Shown piece after piece: positions 44,566 to 52,084 of a stretch of 64,000 bases of DNA. The notes beneath the pieces are model-generated. The model searched no databases. It was not told where the DNA came from and saw only the letters and a list, made by a program, of their open reading frames with translations. Position 1 is the stretch's first letter, and every line of letters begins with the position of its first letter. Origin of the DNA: Labilibaculum filiforme (GTDB taxonomy: Bacteria > Bacteroidota > Bacteroidia > Bacteroidales > Marinifilaceae); the NCBI RefSeq assembly GCF_002843315.1, contig NZ_MVDD01000002.1, positions 1 to 64,000 of the forward strand, written 5' to 3'. Position numbers and translations under genes: made by a program.

Positions 44566-45750
44566 TTATTTTTTTAACAGTTCTGGTAAATTAAATCTAT
44601 ATTCATCCAGAAAAGCTTTTAGTATTCGTTTAAATAAATCTTTATTGTCATCACCCATTTCTACAGGTTCGTATATCGAGTACTTACCGTGACTTAGTAA
44701 ATTCAAAGCACGCTCGTATAAAACATCATCTTTATCAATACCATAAATACATTTTGCAAAATCATCTAAGCCAAAAAAGGTAGCTGTTTTTTCTAATATG
44801 CTACGCAATAAATTGAAATGGTAAGTATTTATATCGTCAGTTATTGCAACTTGACTTAATTCACTTAAAATGGCTACGTGATGAAAAAATGGCGTGTCAT
44901 CTGTTTTTTGTAAAGTATGACCATCTAATCCATTCTGATGTAAAAAATATCGGTTATGATTGAATCTTTTTAACTCATTGCACATTACATTAAAGAACAG
45001 ACTATGATGTGATGAAACCACCGTTTTTATTTTATCGTCTTCACTTCTTTCTACAATTCTTTTCTCTCCACCTTCTTCAATTTCCTTAGTTACTCCTGTT
45101 TTTAATAATTTGGATAAATCACTTGCAATGGCAATTGCATTGTTATCATCTAGAGATGAGATAGGGTCATCTATATAAATATATTTCACCCAATTGTATG
45201 CTTCTGAAGCATCTAAAACCAACTCGCAAATAGCTAAGAAAATACACCATATAAATATATTTTCTTCTCCTCTTGATATTTTAATGTTGTCTTTTATAAC
45301 AAATTCTGGTTCAGTATTATTGGGATTTTTAGCATTGTATTTTTTATTTCTTACCTGCTTTTTAAAACTTATTTTCCAAGTTTCATAATCTATTTTAAAA
45401 TCAAACGTAGAATAGCGTTCTAAGTATGCAAATATTTTTTCTTCTAAGGCTAACTCCTTAAATCCATTAAAAAAATTAGATTCCGATTTTATTTGTAAAA
45501 CACGTTCTGTATCGTTTTCTAAATCATTATCCCAAACAAATAAATCTTCTGTAAATGCATTGAAGTAAAGTGTATCTCTAGGTGGGGTATCTGCTTTTCC
45601 TTTTTCTTTAAAAGCCATAGAGGTTCTGGTTTTACCAGTACCATTAAAAGCGTAGAGTAAAATAAAATCATTGGCTTTTAGGTCATCTCTAAAACGAACT
45701 ACCAAGTTATTTAGAGTTTTATATTTAAAGAGCTTTCTTTCAGTACTCAT
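44566..45750 (-). CDS. PrrC-like anticodon nuclease (ABC-type ATPase + HEPN-like nuclease)
   Basis: A 394-aa protein, close to E. coli PrrC (396 aa). The ATPase part (1-270) has Walker A N36-G-T-G-K40-T, an ABC-signature-like K-I-S-R-G-E-E-N near 157-164, Walker B I-Y-I-D194-D195-P-I-S-S-L-D-D and a switch His pair (S-S-H-H). The C-terminal part has R316-x3-E320 and H354, matching the spacing of the PrrC triad R320/E324/H356. R347-x6-H354 also fits the HEPN RX4-6H motif. Known: PrrC sits inside a type I restriction locus, stays silent in complex with it, and cleaves tRNA-Lys when a phage blocks restriction. The start overlaps the hsdS stop by 4 bp (ATGA). Inferred: an abortive back-up to this restriction system. 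The target tRNA cannot be predicted. Confidence 0.8.
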   Translation of the reverse strand: MSTERKLFKYKTLNNLVVRFRDDLKANDFILLYAFNGTGKTRTSMAFKEKGKADTPPRDTLYFNAFTEDLFVWDNDLENDTERVLQIKSESNFFNGFKELALEEKIFAYLERYSTFDFKIDYETWKISFKKQVRNKKYNAKNPNNTEPEFVIKDNIKISRGEENIFIWCIFLAICELVLDASEAYNWVKYIYIDDPISSLDDNNAIAIASDLSKLLKTGVTKEIEEGGEKRIVERSEDDKIKTVVSSHHSLFFNVMCNELKRFNHNRYFLHQNGLDGHTLQKTDDTPFFHHVAILSELSQVAITDDINTYHFNLLRSILEKTATFFGLDDFAKCIYGIDKDDVLYERALNLLSHGKYSIYEPVEMGDDNKDLFKRILKAFLDEYRFNLPELLKK

Positions 45751-46991
45751 ATCGCTAACTCATTTATATTAGGAAACAATTGTTGCATTAAACCTTTTTT
45801 ATGGGTTTTTAAAGCTTCAATTTTTGTGGTTTGTGCTGTAATTAAATCATCGGCACTAGATAAGCAATTGGTTATTTTTTGTTGTTCTTCTGGGTCTTTA
45901 GGAATTAAAACCAAAAGTTTAGAATAATCTTTGTAATAAATATGAGGAATACCAGAACCTTTTACAAATGGATTAAAACTTACAGTATGTAATAAATAGT
46001 ATAGCCACTTAATTTTATAATTTTTTTCATTTTTTGAAATCAAATAAGTTAATGTACCAAGTAAAGATGATTTCCCTTCGTAATAAAAGAGATTTCCAAC
46101 ACCAGAACCATCCTTAACTATTGCAATATAATCCTCCTTTTGAGTAAACGAATTAATACATCCAATTAATCCATCAGCTCCGTAAATAGGAAACCCATCA
46201 TCAACTATTTCTAATTTATTTTTGGCAATTTGAGAACTCTTACCGTCTAATGCGACGCTTAGTTCTTTCTCCTCCCACTCCCCATCACCCACAAACTCAG
46301 GGAAACGAACTAATGGTTTGGTTTCTCCATTAGCAGGGAATAATTGTTGTAATAAGCCTTTTTTGTGGTTTTTTAGTTGGTCTAGTTTATCTGTTTCTGC
46401 TGTTATTAGATGGTCTAATGAGGATAGACAATTGGCTATTTTTTGTTGTTCTTCACTTTCAATTCTAGGATATATAAAAGGAATTTTTTTTATTAATGTA
46501 GAACTTAAATTCTTTTGACCACCTTCATTGCTTATTTTTCTTATCTCCTCATAACGAGCTGATAAGTTTTGAAAAACGAATTCGATATTCATTCCTTTTT
46601 TCAACGAAATTGCAGCACAAGCTTGATTTATTGCTGCTTTAATATCCAAAACAGCAACTTTCCCTCTAGTTTTTCCTTGTCCATACATTGCCATTAAAAT
46701 TGTTCCTTTAGGGAACATTTTAGTAGAAGAGTTCTTTAGCCCCAATTCTGTTATAAACTCATTTGCTGTTCTAATTTTATTGTAATTAATTAAAGTGGTC
46801 GAAACCCAAGGTATCTCACCATTCCAGTATTGAGGTTTTGAACGACTAGGTGTACCACCTGAAGATATTGAACTAATTTCTTCAATAGTTGAATCAATCC
46901 ATTCCCCATCCTCCACAAACTCAGGGAAACGCAATTCAGGAACTAATCCTTTGGTTTCATTCGGGGCAGGTTTTCGTATATCCTTACTCAT
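45747..46991 (-). CDS. hsdS: Type I restriction-modification specificity subunit
   Basis: A 414-aa protein, starting at MSKDIRKPAP (46991); a longer frame to 47048 runs into a structured repeat and is not used. It has two target-recognition domains with repeats. The first begins L-R-F-P-E-F-V-E-D-G-E-W and ends N-H-K-K-G-L-L-Q-Q-L-F-P; the second begins V-R-F-P-E-F-V-G-D-G-E-W and ends T-H-K-K-G-L-M-Q-Q-L-F-P. Each ends in an E-Q-Q-K-I coiled region. HsdS chooses the bipartite DNA target. Such repeats recombine easily, and the scar at 44377-44556 contains a further copy of the C-terminal repeat. Confidence 0.92.
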   Translation of the reverse strand: MSKDIRKPAPNETKGLVPELRFPEFVEDGEWIDSTIEEISSISSGGTPSRSKPQYWNGEIPWVSTTLINYNKIRTANEFITELGLKNSSTKMFPKGTILMAMYGQGKTRGKVAVLDIKAAINQACAAISLKKGMNIEFVFQNLSARYEEIRKISNEGGQKNLSSTLIKKIPFIYPRIESEEQQKIANCLSSLDHLITAETDKLDQLKNHKKGLLQQLFPANGETKPLVRFPEFVGDGEWEEKELSVALDGKSSQIAKNKLEIVDDGFPIYGADGLIGCINSFTQKEDYIAIVKDGSGVGNLFYYEGKSSLLGTLTYLISKNEKNYKIKWLYYLLHTVSFNPFVKGSGIPHIYYKDYSKLLVLIPKDPEEQQKITNCLSSADDLITAQTTKIEALKTHKKGLMQQLFPNINELAI

Positions 46992-47008
46992 TGGTGTGTA
47001 ATTTTTTT

Positions 47009-47087
47009 GCGTGAGGGATAGCAGCGGCATCCTTTTTTGTATTTTCACAAAAAAGATATAGCGGATAGCCCGACCCTTGGGTCACGC
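47009..47087. repeat. Structured Bacteroidota-type repeat upstream of hsdS
   Basis: Outer arms GCGTGA (47009-47014) and TCACGC (47082-47087) pair. Inside, TTTTTTGT (47033-47040) pairs with ACAAAAAA (47047-47054), and a small GACCC-TT-GGGTC hairpin lies at 47072-47083. Partial pairing of the flanking GGGATAGCAGCGGCATC and GATATAGCGGATAGCCC segments would give a branched fold. From memory, sequences of this type recur between genes of many Bacteroidota; I could not verify it here. Confidence 0.55.
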
Positions 47088-47112
47088 CCAAATTATTATT
47101 TTCTTTATTCAT

Positions 47113-47931
47113 TTACTTTAGCAATTTTTTATTTTCCACTTCTTGTAATACTTTCATTTGCTGAATAGCTATGTGGTTTAATTTTATCAATCGTTCTTGT
47201 TGTGGCATTTGTTCATCAATAAAAACAGCATTGAGGTTCTCCAAGTTCGATAGGCAAATTAATTCATTAATAGAGGCGTAATCTCGTCTGTTTCCTTTTA
47301 GGTCTGCATTTGCATCGCGCCATTGTTTGGCAGTTGTTCCAAATAGTGCCATATTAAGCACATCTGCTTCGCTAGCATATATGATAGATGTTTGCTTGGC
47401 GGTTAATTCATCGGGAATTAAGTTGTGTTTAATGGCATCGGTATGAATATGGTAATTTATTTTTGCCAACTCACGTTTAGCCGACCATCCCAATTGTTTT
47501 TGCTCCTCTTCTTTAAGGCGTTGAAACTCTTTTACCAGATACAATTCAAATTCAACAGAAACCCAAGAGGCAAATTTGAAAGCAATATCTTTTTGAGCGT
47601 AAGTGCCTCCGCCTCGTCCATTTTTCGTAATAATCCCAATAGCTCCCGTCAGTTCAACCCATCGAGATGGACTCATTGTAAATGCATTACTTCCAGAATC
47701 ATTTAAAAGGGGGTCGAATTCGACCCCTTTAAAAGATGCGTTATTTAAATGCTCCCAAAGTCCTAAATATTCTAAGGTATTTTTTAGTCGCATCCAATTT
47801 TTAACCACATCTTTCGGTTCTATAGGATTTTTTTGTTTGGCAATATCGGTAATACTGATAAAATCTTCACCATTTACATTTATAGTACGAACAGCAACTT
47901 CTTTAACATTTATTTGTTTTGTTTTTGCCAT
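47113..47931 (-). CDS. KilA-N domain protein in the restriction locus
   Basis: A 272-aa protein. The KilA-N domain spans about residues 15-135: I-S-I-T-D-I-A-K-Q near the start, V-V-K-N-W-M-R-L-K-N-T, then W-V-E-L-T-G-A-I-G-I and A-F-K-F-A-S-W-V-S-V-E-F-E-L-Y-L-V-K-E-F. The rest is helical, with R-R-D-Y-A-S-I-N-E-L-I-C-L-S-N-L-E-N-L. Known: KilA-N is a DNA-binding module of phages and large viruses; stand-alone bacterial forms often sit beside type I restriction genes. Function is unknown; a regulatory role is inferred. It lies between hsdR and hsdS on the same strand. Confidence 0.85.
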   Translation of the reverse strand: MAKTKQINVKEVAVRTINVNGEDFISITDIAKQKNPIEPKDVVKNWMRLKNTLEYLGLWEHLNNASFKGVEFDPLLNDSGSNAFTMSPSRWVELTGAIGIITKNGRGGGTYAQKDIAFKFASWVSVEFELYLVKEFQRLKEEEQKQLGWSAKRELAKINYHIHTDAIKHNLIPDELTAKQTSIIYASEADVLNMALFGTTAKQWRDANADLKGNRRDYASINELICLSNLENLNAVFIDEQMPQQERLIKLNHIAIQQMKVLQEVENKKLLK

Positions 47932-47970
47932 AATTCATTGTTTAATCCATCGAATTCGAGAGCATTAAAA

Positions 47971-48001
47971 ATTCGTAATTGAGCATTCGTAATTCGTAAT
48001 T
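47971..48001. repeat. ATTCGTAATT repeats at the hsdR-KilA-N junction
   Basis: ATTCGTAATT occurs at 47971, 47985 and 47992, the last two overlapping. The same word is at 44366 and 44380 (rhuM/chimera junction) and, inverted, at 42921-42930 (pseudogene end). All copies lie at gene boundaries of the locus. Confidence 0.6.
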
Positions 48002-48003
48002 GA

Positions 48004-51000
48004 CTATTCGTAAGCATTGAGTCCTGCTATTTCGCGCCCTTGGGCTAGTTTGTTAAGTAATGGTATTAATTCTTCCATTAAGGCTTTTTCTTTTAGGCTA
48101 CGGTCTTTCCAACCTAAGTCTAAGGGTTCTAATAAATCGGTGAGCTTTTCACCATCAAAAATTAGTCGGTTTAGTATTTCATCAATAAAAGCGTTTAAGC
48201 TTTCAGTAGTGATACCATGATTATCTGCAATTTCTTGAATTTCTTTATCCGCTTTAACTTCCTTAAATTTTTGGTAGCCTTTGCGTATTTCGCCTTCATC
48301 TAAACCATTGCCCACTTCTAAAGTATTTATGTAGGCAATAATGTCTTCACGTTCGTCTATTAAATTGGCACTGGAGCTTAATAGGTTGATGAGCTCTTCG
48401 CGTGTCATTTTATGTTTAGATGGTTTGTCTTGCGTGTATTTAGCAATTAAACCAATAATATAATCGTAATCGATGACCGCAGAAGCAAAGAGTACAAATT
48501 CAAAATCGAGTTGTTGTACATCGTCAGGCGCTTTATCTCCCTTTTTACCTTGCTCTGCTTGTAAACGTTTTGCCGTATCGATATACACCGATTTAAAGGA
48601 ACGTAAATCATCAGTAGGTAATAAGTCTTCAATGATTTCGGTTTGTGTTTCTTCCAAGTCTGTATATTGGTCTAATTGTGTTTTATAGCGTTGCACTTCT
48701 TTAAACGCATTTATAAAACCAGCTCTTGCTTCATCGCCTTTTAGATTACTCACCTCAGAAGGAGAACAGTCCAGACCATTCGACTCCATAAATTGGTTTA
48801 AATTCTGAACCGCCTTTTCGTATTTAGCAATTACTATAGGAGCTGGATCTACCAACCAAATTTCTTTTGCTTTCTCTATTTTAGCACCCGAGAAACGAAT
48901 CATTGCTTTATTTACGTCATCTTCCTGTTCGCGAAACACTAAAATGTTACCATAGGGTTTGGTGTCGTTTATGACGCGATTGGTACGTGAGTAGGCTTGT
49001 ATTAAACCGTGATACTTCAGGTTTTTATCAACGTATAAAGTGTTTAAGTATTTAGAATCGAAGCCTGTTAATAACATATCTACCACTATCATCACATCAA
49101 TTTTATTTTTGTGCGGATAGTCAGCATTGGTATATTTTTGATCTTTTATGCGTTGCTGAACATCTTGATAATATAAATCGAATTCATTTATACTATGGTT
49201 TGTTCCGTATTGCTTGTTGTAGTCAGTAATAATGGCAGTTAATGCTTCTTTCTTTTTGTTCGGTTCTACCAAGTTATCCGCCTTTTCTTGAGGTAGATCT
49301 TCTTGTAGTTGTTTTACATCACTGTTACCCTCGGCAGGAGGAGAGAATACACAGGCTATATTTAACGGTTTGTAGTCTTCATTAACTGCTGCAAATTCTC
49401 TTTGATTTTGCTTGAATAAATGATAGTACTCTATAGCATCAGCAATAGAAGAAGTTGCCAGAACACCGTTGAACCTTCTGTAATGCGTTGCATTGTCGTG
49501 CTTTTTTAAAATGGTATCAATAATCGCCATTTTATGACTCAAACTATTTGGGTCTGGTTTTCCTTTGATACTAAAATAATCGATATGAAAACGCAGTACA
49601 TTTTTATCTTCTATCGCATTGGTAATGGTATAGGCGTGTAATTCTTTTTGAAAAACATCCTTTGTTGTTTTGTAAGAAGCTTGTGTACCTTCAACAGTCC
49701 GATACGTTGCATTTTCTTCGAAAATAGGTGTTCCCGTAAAACCGAATAGTTGTGCTTTTGGAAAAAACTCTTTGATAGCATCGTGATTATCTCCAAACTG
49801 TGAACGGTGACACTCATCAAAAATGAATACAACACGCTTATCTTTTAAAGGTTCTAATCTATCGTAATAGCTTGGTTTATTGTCTTCTTTTTGTTTTACG
49901 TTGCGCTTGCTATTCTGATTAAGGGCTAAGCCTAATTTTTGAATGGTGGTTACAATTACCTTGTCGGCATAATCGGTAGATAGCATTCTTTTTACCAATG
50001 TTTCTGTATTGGTATTTTCTTCCACACTGCCTTCCTGAAATTTATTAAACTCTTCTCTTGTCTGTCTATCCAAGTCTTTTCTGTCTACAACAAATAAACA
50101 TTTTTCAATATCATCATTATCCTTTAACAGTGTAGAAGCCTTAAAAGAAGTTAATGTTTTACCGCTTCCTGTAGTGTGCCAGATATATCCGTTTCCTCTA
50201 TCTTGTTCTATACAGTCGACTATTGCCTTTACTGCATATATTTGATAGGGACGCATGACCAATATCTTTTGCTCGGTTTCGACCAACACCATATAGCGAC
50301 TAATCATTTCGCCTAAGGTACATTTGGCTAAAAACTTCTCGGTGAATTCGTATAAATTCTCAATTTTAGAATTATCTTCTTTGGCTAAGGTATATACAGG
50401 TAAAAACTGCTCGTCGGCATTAAAAGCAAAATGCTTGTTGTTATTATTCGAGAAGTAAAAGGTTCTTGATTGATTGCTAACGATGAACAACTGCATAAAG
50501 CACATCAACGAATTGGTATATCCGTTTCCTACATCATTTTTATAGTCTACAATTTGTTGCATTGCACGATTAGGACTAACCTCTAAAGTTTTTAGCTCTA
50601 TTTGTACAACAGGCACTCCGTTGATTAATAAAATAACATCATATCTATGATTGCTATTTTCGGTATTCATACGTAGCTGATTGATTACCTCAAACTCATT
50701 TTTACACCAGTTTTTTATATTTACTAATGTGTAGTGTAATGGCGTATCATCTTCCCTTATAAATGTGTTCCTTTTTCTTAAGAGGTTAGAAGCTTTAAAT
50801 ACATCTGGGTTTATAATCTCCGATAATAGTTTTTCAAATTCAGCATCGCTTAGTTTCACTCTATTCAATGCTTCAAACTTTTGTCTGAAATTTAACTCTA
50901 AAGCATTTCTATCTCTTATGTCTTTACGATAGGTGTATTTTAAGTCTTGTAATTTTCCTACAAATCCATATTCTATGTCTGCTTCTTTTACAATATCCAT

Positions 51001-51018
51001 TTGTTGTTTTTTGGTCAT
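48004..51018 (-). CDS. hsdR: Type I restriction endonuclease/translocase subunit
   Basis: A 1004-aa protein. The N-terminal PD-(D/E)xK nuclease shows D127 (R-Y-D-V-I-L-L) and E141-L-K143 (Q-I-E-L-K). The SF2 translocase follows: Walker A H-T-T-G-S-G-K287-T, and the DEAD-type box D401-E-C-H-R-S-Q-F-G-D. Later motifs include T-G-F-D-S-K-Y-L-N-T-L and Q-A-Y-S-R-T-N-R-V. A helical domain ends the protein. Known: HsdR translocates unmethylated DNA and cuts at random distance. The ATG shares one base with the stop of the small XRE gene upstream, so the two are translationally coupled. Confidence 0.94.
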   Translation of the reverse strand: MTKKQQMDIVKEADIEYGFVGKLQDLKYTYRKDIRDRNALELNFRQKFEALNRVKLSDAEFEKLLSEIINPDVFKASNLLRKRNTFIREDDTPLHYTLVNIKNWCKNEFEVINQLRMNTENSNHRYDVILLINGVPVVQIELKTLEVSPNRAMQQIVDYKNDVGNGYTNSLMCFMQLFIVSNQSRTFYFSNNNNKHFAFNADEQFLPVYTLAKEDNSKIENLYEFTEKFLAKCTLGEMISRYMVLVETEQKILVMRPYQIYAVKAIVDCIEQDRGNGYIWHTTGSGKTLTSFKASTLLKDNDDIEKCLFVVDRKDLDRQTREEFNKFQEGSVEENTNTETLVKRMLSTDYADKVIVTTIQKLGLALNQNSKRNVKQKEDNKPSYYDRLEPLKDKRVVFIFDECHRSQFGDNHDAIKEFFPKAQLFGFTGTPIFEENATYRTVEGTQASYKTTKDVFQKELHAYTITNAIEDKNVLRFHIDYFSIKGKPDPNSLSHKMAIIDTILKKHDNATHYRRFNGVLATSSIADAIEYYHLFKQNQREFAAVNEDYKPLNIACVFSPPAEGNSDVKQLQEDLPQEKADNLVEPNKKKEALTAIITDYNKQYGTNHSINEFDLYYQDVQQRIKDQKYTNADYPHKNKIDVMIVVDMLLTGFDSKYLNTLYVDKNLKYHGLIQAYSRTNRVINDTKPYGNILVFREQEDDVNKAMIRFSGAKIEKAKEIWLVDPAPIVIAKYEKAVQNLNQFMESNGLDCSPSEVSNLKGDEARAGFINAFKEVQRYKTQLDQYTDLEETQTEIIEDLLPTDDLRSFKSVYIDTAKRLQAEQGKKGDKAPDDVQQLDFEFVLFASAVIDYDYIIGLIAKYTQDKPSKHKMTREELINLLSSSANLIDEREDIIAYINTLEVGNGLDEGEIRKGYQKFKEVKADKEIQEIADNHGITTESLNAFIDEILNRLIFDGEKLTDLLEPLDLGWKDRSLKEKALMEELIPLLNKLAQGREIAGLNAYE

Positions 51019-51206
51019 TAATTTTCTTGTATCAATGATTTAACGTCTACATTTAAGATTCTTGCAATCTCAAATAAGGTTTCCAAACTTGGTTGCCTTC
51101 TGTTTTGAGCATAAGAATTTACCATATTGTAACTCTTGCCTAGTTTTTCAGCTAGCCAAGTCTGTTTTATTCCTTTTTTTTCTAAAACCTCTTTTATACG
51201 GTTCAT
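51018..51206 (-). CDS. Small XRE-family regulator, controller of the restriction operon
   Basis: A 62-aa protein consisting almost wholly of a helix-turn-helix: K-G-I-K-Q-T-W-L-A-E-K-L-G-K-S-Y-N-M-V-N-S-Y and R-R-Q-P-S-L-E-T-L-F-E-I-A-R. It is the first gene of the locus and overlaps hsdR by one base (TAATG). Small XRE proteins in this position resemble the C proteins of type II systems that delay restriction until DNA is methylated; a similar job is inferred. A perfect CTCATTTAATGAG palindrome lies 51 bp upstream. Confidence 0.88.
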   Translation of the reverse strand: MNRIKEVLEKKGIKQTWLAEKLGKSYNMVNSYAQNRRQPSLETLFEIARILNVDVKSLIQEN

Positions 51207-51256
51207 TTTTGAATCTTTTAATTCAGTTCACTAAAGTACGTGTAATTATTTAACAT

Positions 51257-51269
51257 CTCATTTAATGAG
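51257..51269. promoter_or_regulatory. Perfect palindrome CTCATTTAATGAG upstream of the XRE gene
   Basis: 13-bp perfect palindrome 51 bp before the start of the XRE-hsdR operon; a plausible site for the XRE dimer. Position only supports this. Confidence 0.4.
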
Positions 51270-51641
51270 TATAAAAACAATCATTCAAAAACGATTATGA
51301 AAGGGAGTGATTATCTATATATCTAGTTACTGGATATAAAATTAAGCAATGGAATGTAACTAGTAGGTTCAAATCAACAATTTCCTCTAAAAATTAAGTG
51401 TCAGAGAACAAGAATGGGATAAAGAAATATATTTCAAAGGGGTTTTAAACAGGACTTATACCGGTTTCATATCTAGATAACCTGATTATCCAGATAGAAA
51501 ACAATTGCTTTAGAGAAAATCCCCAATTTCACAAGTAAAATCAGCCAACAAAGAGTATGAAATCCAATCATTGAACAATGACACTGCTGTTTTAAGCTAG
51601 CTTATTATCTAGATAAGGATCCATACAGATCGTAAAGCGAA
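51270..51641. other. Intergenic stretch at the right edge of the island
   Basis: No gene seen. TATCTAGATAA-type words occur twice, near 51467 and 51605, and a related half near 51318. They may be remnants of element ends. The VapE remnant follows. Confidence 0.4.
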
Positions 51642-51998
51642 TCATTTTAGTGAATATTCCCAAGCCATTTTTTCAATCTCGAAACACAGATCCTGTTTCA
51701 TCCATAAGGAACTCCATTTCATTAGTAGAACCAATAAAACTACATCTTCTGGGAATAACGGAAGCCTTTCGTTCATAGGGTGACCTGTCGTTGATCTTCT
51801 CCTTTGAAAAAAGAGCCGTTTAGACTATTGATAACTCTTCGGGAAAGTGTTGCCAATTCATCCAGATTGATCAAAATTTTTGTTACCAGAGCAATACGAC
51901 TGTCTTTATCAATCGGTATGTTCTCGGAGGTATAATCGCCCCAATAAATTCTAATTGGAATCGTATTGATTTGAACGGGGAATTTCCTAAATGGGTGA
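51642..51998 (-). pseudogene. VapE-family (mobile-element virulence-associated E) remnant
   Basis: Decayed, in at least three frame pieces on the minus strand. The first reads G-D-Y-T-S-E-N-I-P-I-D-K-D-S-R then I-L-I-N-L-D-E-L-A-T-L-S-R-R-V-I-N-S-L. The second, shifted at a T-run, reads P-Y-E-R-K-A-S-V-I-P-R-R-C-S-F-I-G-S-T-N-E then F-L-M-D-E-T-G-S. The third reads C-F-E-I-E-K-M-A-W-E-Y-S. This order (L-I-N-L-D-E-L, R-R-x-S-F-x-G-S-T-N, D-E-T-G-S) is that of the VapE/DUF3987-like P-loop domain found on Bacteroidota mobile islands. No start codon is left and the N-terminal half is missing. It supports the idea that the restriction island ends near here. Confidence 0.7.
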
Positions 51999-52045
51999 AT
52001 TTTTTAGACGCCCCAATAGGACGTTTGTACAGAATTCTCATCATG

Positions 52046-52071
52046 TACAGACGCGACAAATCGCGTCTGTA
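52046..52071. repeat. REP-like hairpin (11-bp stem)
   Basis: TACAGACGCGA pairs perfectly with TCGCGTCTGTA around CAAA. No T-run follows, so a repeat or transcript-stabilising hairpin fits better than a terminator. It lies 13 bp after the oxidoreductase gene. Confidence 0.6.
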
Positions 52072-52084
52072 AGGAGAAATAGCA

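Noticed and set aside
46992-47048. Longer hsdS start at 47048
   Set aside because: The extra 19 residues are encoded by the structured repeat; the internal ATG at 46991 gives the usual HsdS N-terminus.
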